Part shown: piece by piece, positions 58,366 to 64,000 of the stretch
Position numbering within the stretch: position 1 is the stretch's first letter
Layout of the letters: the number at the start of each line of letters is the position of its first letter
Origin: Bolinopsis microptera
Lineage: Eukaryota; Ctenophora; Tentaculata; Lobata; Bolinopsidae
Reading direction: 5' to 3'
Assembly: GCF_026151205.1 (NCBI RefSeq)
Contig: NC_087076.1
Span: 4,237,902 to 4,301,901, forward strand
DNA length: 64,000 nucleotides
The notes under the pieces: generated by a model
The model's input: the letters and a program-made list of their open reading frames with translations, nothing else
Told to the model about the DNA's origin: nothing
Database searches by the model: none
Program-made: the position numbers and the translations under genes

Positions 58366-61300
58366 CTGAAATAAAACGTAACGTTACTAAGTTTTCAACA
58401 TTGGGGGATTTATCGAAATACCTGCAGGTTTTCAAGAAATTGTTAATTATTTTGCTGTTTTAGCAATCTTAGATTACCATGGTAACAGAAGTACTGTAAT
58501 AGTTTCGATTGCAAAGCAATCTGTACTCCTGTATTTCTCTGTAGATTATAGCTTACTCGCAATGGGGTCACATTAACATTATATACTATTATAATTATAC
58601 GAGTGCCTGAATATTAAGTAATGTGTTATTACGTAATACAGCAATCTATTTAGAGTTTCAGCTCAGGGTTCATTGTGATCAGAGTATTTTTAATTAGTAT
58701 ACTTTGTACTTGAATTTCTACAACGCATCCTATTTATAAAGTTTATTTATGTGATGATATTATTTTTGATATGAATTGATAGTTGCACAATTACAATTTC
58801 GTTTAAATATGTACTATATGTATAATATCTTTTATTTAACCACTTAAACTGATAAAAATCACAAACAGTATCTTTCTAGATTAGCAGGGACTATTCCTCA
58901 CAGTTTTACGATTGATCAATGAGAAACAACATGTCTAGTGTCTACTGGAACACGAACTGGTAGAATCTAAACACGAACCATAACATAAATTAACATTTGC
59001 TCCGAGAGTAACTTCTTTCACAACGTTTAGGAGTAATTCCAAACACGAAATTCACTCAAGGACTCACTTCTACCCATTTCAAGAAGGTCTAAGGGGCTCC
59101 CAATGTTTTAATCGTCGGAGCATTATATCTTTTACCTAATTTTAATAACTTTTAATTTAATTACACTGGACCATTTGAATAAGATAGGGGTATTGCGGAT
59201 GGTTTGCGATCCCAACAAATTGTTCCCTAACAGTACATCCCATGACAAACACAAAACAATGATTTGAAAACAAAACATTTTCTTACTCTTAAATCCTCCT
59301 CGAGGTCCGCTATTTTCTTCTTCATCGTCTCGTTTTCCTTTTCAAGAGAAGTAATCTTCACTTCCCGTTTCCTCAAGTCTTCCTGGTTTCTAGTGAGCGC
59401 CTCAGCACTTTCATTGTATCTCTTCCTTTCCAATTCTAATTCCTGGAAAATGGTGAATGGTAAAGAACACCGGTGTGATAATATACGAATAACATTCCAT
59501 GGTAAGAATCCCCCGATTGTTAGGCGTTGTGTCTTGTCCTGTCGAGGGTACGCCAGCAGCCCCCCTCCCCCTCTCTCCCAGGACTATCTCTTTTCTTCTA
59601 CTCTGGTCCTTTCAGCCAGGCAGCATTCAGGTTATTACTCTTGACAAGACTATACGTATTTCAATTGACAGTAATGTCAACACAGCTTTATTCATTTAAC
59701 GTAATGTAAAGTGTAAACTGTCTGACAAGGTCACACAAGCCTCCCAAGAGAGAGAGAGAGAGAGCTACGTAGCAGAACCCTGGTAACCCTGGTAGCCATG
59801 GGTCTCTGATAATTTGTGGAGGTGCTATTTTTATCAAGTCTACTTGCCTTCATTCTTGAAAACTAGCCTGCGGAACCAAGGCAAGTTCTGGACCAGCCGC
59901 TAATTATTTTCCATTGGCAAGCCAGAAAATATCATGTGATGGCTCCAATCTTCCTCTTTGAGATGACACATTTGACAACAGTATGACAGCCCGGTTTACA
60001 AGCTCAATATCTCTTAACGCTCAAATCGCTTGAGAAACTTCACTATGGGATATAGACTCCATATAGTTCAGAGTGTTATCAGTGTTCTCATAAGTCACAT
60101 ATGTCAGCATTAGTTTAAAGTGAAAAAGGCTACAGCTCATTTTGCAGATTAATCACATCTTAACTCTCAAGATAAATGATATGTTGAGGCTTCATGTACT
60201 TAGCATCCCCTTAATTTCTACAAGGAGAGTTTCTGACTGTGTCTTAGCCACAAGTTCTCTAATAATTGTACATTCCTCCTTTATTTTCAATTAGAACTCC
60301 GGTACGTTATATCTCCGACCGGTAGCGCTAACTTTCAACAAATTTAACATTAATTTTTAACAAGCTGACTCAATCCCTCAAATTTTTCCAGGAGGGGGGG
60401 TCATGAGTATTTTTGAGAATTTTTGAATCTGAGAATTTGATCATTTTCGCCGGGAATACTAAAAAAATTTCTCAAAAATTATTTTTGAATCTGAGAAAAT
60501 TCTCAAAAATTTATTTTTGAATCTGAGAAAATTCTCAAAAATTTTCCACTCAAAAATAGTAATTATATACCAAATCATTCTTCATATCAGTGTTCAAAAT
60601 AGTCAAAAGCAATTTTCGAGAATGAGTTTTTCGCCTGTCCTGGAAAATTTTATCAACAATACTCAATAATAATTTTTGAGAATGAGAATTTGGCAATTGC
60701 AGCAGGGTAAAACAGTTCAAATATTTTGAAGGGAGAATTATCTATTTATCGTTATTGTCCAATCGACAATTGCAACACCTATAACCACGTGTTCAGACTT
60801 TGAATAATCCACCCGGCCCCATCCTCAGTTTTAACGGATGCTTGCTCGATTTAAAGTCAGTTTGGGAGGGTGAGAATACAACATATTATTATTTTAGAGT
60901 TTTAACCTGAATTTCAGATTCACGTATGAGATAAAACTGGTCATGTCGCTGTATTTTGTGTGGTCTGGTGTAATGTTTGTCGGTTTTTCTGTCGTTACTG
61001 TTGTCGTCACCCAATTCTGTAAGTCTCCAATTTCTGCTCACCTACATTGCAACCGATGAGTTTTAAAACTCGTGCTAACGCTTTTAAATCATCAATCAAT
61101 ATCAATTGACGCATTTTCTTTATCGTTAACGATAGTCGTAACAATGATTTTATTTCCAACCAAGACCAGCCTGGCGAGTTGATGTAATACAATAACTGTA
61201 ATGTTGGATGAACTGTAAGAATACCTTTGCTAAGTGGTCCTCCTTTTCCTTGTTGCCAGTAGCACTAGTCTCAGGAGCAGGCTGCTGTTCAGGTTGTTGT

Positions 61301-63881
61301 TTCTCAGGTGCTGCAGGCAAGTCATCCTTGCTGACGTGTTGCGTCGAGCGACGCTCGTCTCGCTTCCTACGTGCCACTTTTTTCCGCACTATTTCTGGTT
61401 TGTCGGATGCGTTGTCGTTGCTCACGGGCGATGGACTCTCATTTTCAGGACTCTTCTTAGTGCTGTCCCAAACCACTGCGCCGGAGTCTGATATTGAAAC
61501 CGTGACTGGAACATGTCGTGGTTTTTTGTCGTCCCCAACTGGTGCTGTAGGGCCGTTAGGCAGGGTCGGCACAACCAACGTGGGGGGCACAAGTTGTTTT
61601 GGCGGTGCCTCTTCCGCCTTCTTTTCTGCCTTCTTTTCTGCCTTCTTTTCCACCTCTTTTGGAGGTGGTGCGGGAATATCATCCGCAGTAACCGCTTGAG
61701 TGGGACGTCTCTCTTCGCGCTTCCTACGAGACACAGCTTTCCTTACTACCTCAGGCTTATCAGAGGTACCTGAAACAGAAGGAGTTTCAAGATCTGTTAA
61801 TTTACAGTAATCATACATATTCCTCCTGAACCTTGTAAACAGTGTAAAAATCCTAACATTTCATTTTTAATAAGAAAGTTTACTTACTGTCGTCTGTGTT
61901 GATCGTGGGGATTGACGGTCGTTTAGTAGGAATTTCTACTTCCAGCTTTTTCTGAAGATATTCAGAATAATACACATATTGCAAGGAATTCAGAAATCAA
62001 TTAATGAAAAAAATCAATCAACTGGATTTAATCGACCCTTTTGAGTATTAAAAACTCACGGATGATGGAACGGTGATAGTAACGTCAGTAGCAGGAGCGC
62101 GCTTTCTGACTGGGGTAACGTCATTGACAGGTTCCTTGTCAGGTTTACGTTGCTGCCAAGCTGGGATGGCTGGACCTGGCTTGCTTTCCACTGCGGCTGC
62201 GGGCTCTACTAGTCTATTCCTTGGTTTTGCCACCTAAAAGTTTACAATTTTATTTATAACCGAACTGTGATCATCAGTTCATAGGACTTTTATTGCCAGA
62301 AAAAAAAAAACTCACCAGATGCATCATGGATTATATTTATGATGAGCAAATTAATTTGCCTCAGTCAATTTTGACATGAGTCTATCGCTTCTAGCTCAGA
62401 ATATATAAATATTGGCAGAATGAGATTTCAAGGATATCTGATCTTTTGGAGCCCACAAGAGCAGACTACTTACAAAGAACGGTTTTGTGTATAAAGGGCT
62501 TTTGGCAGGGTCATTCGCAATTGGCATGTATGGTATGATTATCCAAAATCTTCAAATACAATCTCAACTTCAGAACCTAGGAGCTAACATGATATTCACA
62601 CAAGTGCCTCCAAATTCATATTGGAATCGTTCAATCACAACGAAATTTATGGCCATTTTCCACCGGAATAATACTATGGAATGCTAGGAATGTAACATGG
62701 AATTTCAGTCGAAAAGAGACGAGGGTATCTGCATTCGCTTCTTAACTCGTCAAGACTATCTTTTTATCATGCTGACAGATGAAGCCATGGAGTGTTTTAT
62801 GAAAAGACCACTAGTATGTGTCAGTCAGAAAACCGCAAGGGCTTTGGGGCAGTGCTATCTTAGTGAAAACACCATGTCAAAGATCGCGAACTTCATGACA
62901 CATATTAACAAGCTATGACCGCCTGATTAAAACAAACAGATTAACATAACCACTAATTAATGTAAAAGAAAGTGATGTAATTAATAAAACTGGTTACTGA
63001 AATGTGGGCCTGAAAATGAATAAATTCATAATTTAGTAAACACTTGGGGCCCCCATACTTACATCATTGACCGGTTCCTCTTTCTTCTTGAGGGGTTCCT
63101 CAGTCGGGACAGTTTCTCAGGTCGATTCTCTTTGTTATTTTCCCTGGCCCTCCTGCTTCCCTTAACGATGGGCTGCACTTCCGATCTGTCCGGTAGCTGT
63201 GGCCGGATAAACTTCTCTACTCCGGGAACCATGGGTTTAGAGCGCGCGGGAATCCTGTCGTAATATTCTTTCAGCATGTCCAGCACGTCCTCGTCAGCTA
63301 TGTCCAGTGGCGTCTCGGCCTGAAAAGATACCTTCGTTACACACCGCTGTGTGCTGAGTGAATCAACGTGTTTCCATATTAGCATATCAAGAGTTATTCA
63401 GCTGAATGTCACGTACGAAGGTATTGACGATGTGGATGTCGGCCCCGTTATCGATGAGAGCTTCTATTGCCTCAGGTTGAGCCCATCTAGCAGCAGCGTG
63501 TAGCGCCGTCCAACCGTCGTTGTCTTGTATATCCATACTAATTCCAGCTCGAGCTAGCACACTGAAGGGGCATTGTCTTAATTAGCAGAGTATTTTGATC
63601 CCAGTACCACGCTGGTGTCTGCCAATTTTTGTCACGTGATCTTGTAATCAAGAAGCGAACCAACTGCCGCGCACAACTTTCTCTACATACAAAGCAGGCG
63701 AAATCTCTGCTAGTACTTTAGCACAATTTGTGATTTTGTCCCGCGCGGGCAACGTGCGGTCCAAAATAAACCCTTAGCTGCGGCACACAATTGAGTCAGG
63801 CAATTAAAATGGGGTCAATTTGACTCACGTTATAACATCGGGGATACCCTTAGCTGCAGCACAGTGAAGTATCGTCGCACC
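58270..63881 (-). CDS. PPP1R12: Myosin phosphatase targeting subunit (PPP1R12/MYPT), 3' portion
   Basis: Exons, in transcript order: 63829-63881, 63417-63561, 63063-63319, 62060-62233, 61888-61951, 61225-61769, 59287-59442 and 58270-58365. MYPT anchors PP1c to myosin and is switched off by Rho-kinase phosphorylation. Seen here: ankyrin repeats (HCAAAKG, DNDGWTALHAAARWAQPEAI and AETPLDIADEDVLDMLKEYY), a disordered proline/basic middle, two RR-P/S-TQ motifs like the family's inhibitory site, a coiled coil, and the tail NQRLRDENAALIRVIGKLSR, nearly identical to the family end. The N-terminal PP1-binding region lies beyond the right edge. Phases of the last five exons agree. Two of the ankyrin-side exons each show a one-base discrepancy in a homopolymer (63113-63115 and 63840-63844). 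The protein is shorter than vertebrate MYPT1. Confidence 0.9.
58366..59286 (-). other. PPP1R12 intron
   Basis: AT-rich; it contains one X-box-like palindrome at 58473-58486. Nothing else recognised. Confidence 0.6.
59287..59442 (-). CDS. PPP1R12: PPP1R12 coiled-coil exon
   Basis: 156 nt, 52 codons, phase 0 to 0; acceptor TTTTCCAG and donor GTAAGA. It encodes ELELERKRYNESAEALTRNQ, then a charged heptad-rich helix through MKKKIADLEEDLR. It joins directly to the tail exon, mirroring the coiled coil of MYPT. Confidence 0.92.
59443..61224 (-). other. PPP1R12 intron with AG microsatellite and CTCAAAAATT repeats
   Basis: A (GA)n run lies at about 59750-59766. At 60400-60680, alternating TTTTTGAATCTGAGAAAATTCTCAAAAAT words form several overlapping inverted repeats. 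No exon is needed here, because the flanking exons are both in phase 0. Confidence 0.65.
61225..61769 (-). CDS. PPP1R12: PPP1R12 exon with two ROCK-site-like motifs
   Basis: 545 nt; the exon supplies two bases of a split serine codon and ends in phase 0 before GTATTC. It contains a duplicated segment of the type SDKPE(V/I)VRK plus RRKR(E/D)ERR. The first copy continues PTQAVTADDI (near 61696-61713) and the second STQHVSKDDL (near 61333-61355). Both resemble the vertebrate inhibitory phosphorylation site context RRSTQGV. Between them are alanine/lysine repeats (KKAEKKAEKKAEE) and a proline-rich stretch. Confidence 0.92.
61888..61951 (-). CDS. PPP1R12: PPP1R12 small exon
   Basis: 64 nt encoding KKLEVEIPTKRPSIPTINTD+D, between ATCTTCAG and GTAAGT. 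Its phase (0 in, 1 out) exactly matches both neighbours. Confidence 0.85.
62060..62233 (-). CDS. PPP1R12: PPP1R12 proline/basic linker exon
   Basis: 174 nt, 58 codons, phase 0 to 0, between AACTTTTAG and GTGAGT. It encodes VAKPRNRLVEPAAAVESKPG, then a disordered stretch that ends in TDVTITVPSS. Its PVNDV word is also found at the end of the preceding exon, a sign of exon-end similarity or duplication. Confidence 0.88.
62442..62918 (+). pseudogene. Unrecognised plus-strand frame with one in-frame stop
   Basis: The same frame stays open from 62442 to 62918 apart from a single TAG at 62685-62687, with an ATG only nine bases later (62697). The composition is protein-like (LTRQDYLFIMLTDEAMECF, SENTMSKIANFMTHINKL). 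It lies inside a PPP1R12 intron on the opposite strand. I do not recognise the family. It could be a remnant of an inserted gene or chance. Confidence 0.3.
63063..63319 (-). CDS. PPP1R12: PPP1R12 exon: end of ankyrin repeats
   Basis: Begins after TTTTCAG with AETPLDIADEDVLDMLKEYY and continues to KGSRRARENNKENRPEK. The ankyrin frame then ends just past the donor. The frame shifted by one base reads TEEPLKKKEEPVND up to the GTAAGT donor and fits the next exon's phase 0. A missing base in the A-run at 63113-63115 would explain both. Confidence 0.85.
63417..63561 (-). CDS. PPP1R12: PPP1R12 ankyrin exon
   Basis: 145 nt between CCCTTCAG and GTACGT. It encodes VLARAGISMDIQDNDGWTAL, then HAAARWAQPEAIEALIDNGA and DIHIVNTF, a complete ankyrin repeat with the GWTALHAAA core. 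Its alignment to MYPT continues without gap into the next exon. Confidence 0.92.
63829..63881 (-). CDS. PPP1R12: PPP1R12 ankyrin exon (5'-most in window)
   Basis: Acceptor TCGGCAG, donor GTGAGT. It encodes GATILHCAAAKG, an ankyrin helix. After a run of five C on the coding strand (63840-63844) the frame no longer matches the next exon. With one base fewer the text would continue the family pattern into VLARAG. This is probably a homopolymer error or a real lesion. Confidence 0.8.
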
Positions 63882-64000
63882 TGCCGAAAATATACATAAA
63901 ATCATCAACTTTCCAAGATGCAATTAATTTTGCAGTTCTTCGGTTGATCATGAATGATGTCCTGAAAAAGAAGAAAAAGAATAAATTTGATCAGAATAAC
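63882..64000 (-). other. PPP1R12 intron at the window edge
   Basis: No further exon seen before the edge; the 5' part of the gene lies outside. Confidence 0.6.

Larger units (their letters stand above)
56408..58486. promoter_or_regulatory. Cluster of palindromic X-box-like (RFX) motifs
   Basis: Fourteen-base words fitting GTNRCC-AT-RGNAAC, the RFX X-box consensus. Sites: 56408-56421 and 56506-56519, then four in the minisatellite (56659-56672, 56689-56702, 56719-56732, 56749-56762), then 57008-57021, 57861-57874, 58127-58140, 58221-58234 and a near match at 58473-58486. Examples are GTAACCATGGTAAC and GTTACCATAGCAAC. Partial copies lie between them. The X-box identity is established for RFX factors; whether these are bound is inference. 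The alternative is a dispersed minisatellite family that happens to match. Confidence 0.55.

Noticed and set aside
59264-59644. Plus-strand frame antisense to the coiled-coil exon
   Set aside because: It is the shadow of a conserved PPP1R12 exon on the other strand.
59750-59766. GA microsatellite as an element boundary
   Set aside because: A simple repeat without flanking inverted repeats or target duplication.
61208-61773. Plus-strand frames opposite the large PPP1R12 exon
   Set aside because: Low-complexity antisense translation of a Lys/Ala/Pro-rich exon with good splice phases on the minus strand.

Overview
The window is animal (metazoan) nuclear DNA. It is AT-rich, with four split or single-exon host genes of metazoan families, GT-AG introns, TTAGGG-type telomere repeats, a Penelope-like retroelement and several satellites. 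The gene set (SLC34 phosphate cotransporter, PPP1R12/MYPT myosin phosphatase subunit, a KCNMB-like channel subunit, a divergent rhodopsin-class receptor) and the very repeat-rich intergenic DNA suggest an invertebrate. I cannot fix the phylum from sequence alone.

Layout. (1) Positions 1-33275 are one head-to-tail satellite of about 2.06 kb per unit, 16 units plus a partial left end. Each unit joins a 1.07-kb 3' fragment of a Penelope-like element (end of the reverse transcriptase through the GIY-YIG endonuclease) to about 430-470 bp of AT-rich non-coding DNA, a 450-bp mariner-type MITE and a short AT tract. Copies are peppered with private single-base indels that look like uncorrected long-read sequence rather than decay. 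(2) Positions 33276-36450 carry two single-exon minus-strand genes: a KCNMB-like two-TM protein and a divergent GPCR. (3) Positions 38211-40690 hold a clean, nearly intact Penelope-like element with one frameshift; its 3' half is the relative of the satellite. (4) Positions 41950-43392 are a composite of inverted short repeats enclosing CCCTGA and CCCTAA telomere-like arrays and ending in a 33-bp minisatellite. (5) Positions 44846-45535 are a decayed LINE. (6) Positions 47084-54075 hold the 3' half of an SLC34 gene on the plus strand, five coding exons. The intron before exon 4 contains 95 exact-length 55-bp copies of its own 3' splice junction, and an earlier intron has a smaller version of the same thing. 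(7) Positions 54630-58500 hold further repeats, including a dense set of palindromic X-box-like (RFX) motifs. (8) Positions 58270-63881 hold the minus-strand 3' portion of a PPP1R12/MYPT gene: ankyrin repeats, duplicated ROCK-site-like motifs, coiled coil and the conserved C-terminal tail. It runs off the right edge.

The strongest candidates for something undescribed are the amplified splice-acceptor satellite inside the SLC34 gene, the Penelope/MITE composite satellite, and the inverted-repeat cassette around the interstitial telomere array. No operons, tRNAs, rRNAs or CRISPR arrays were seen.
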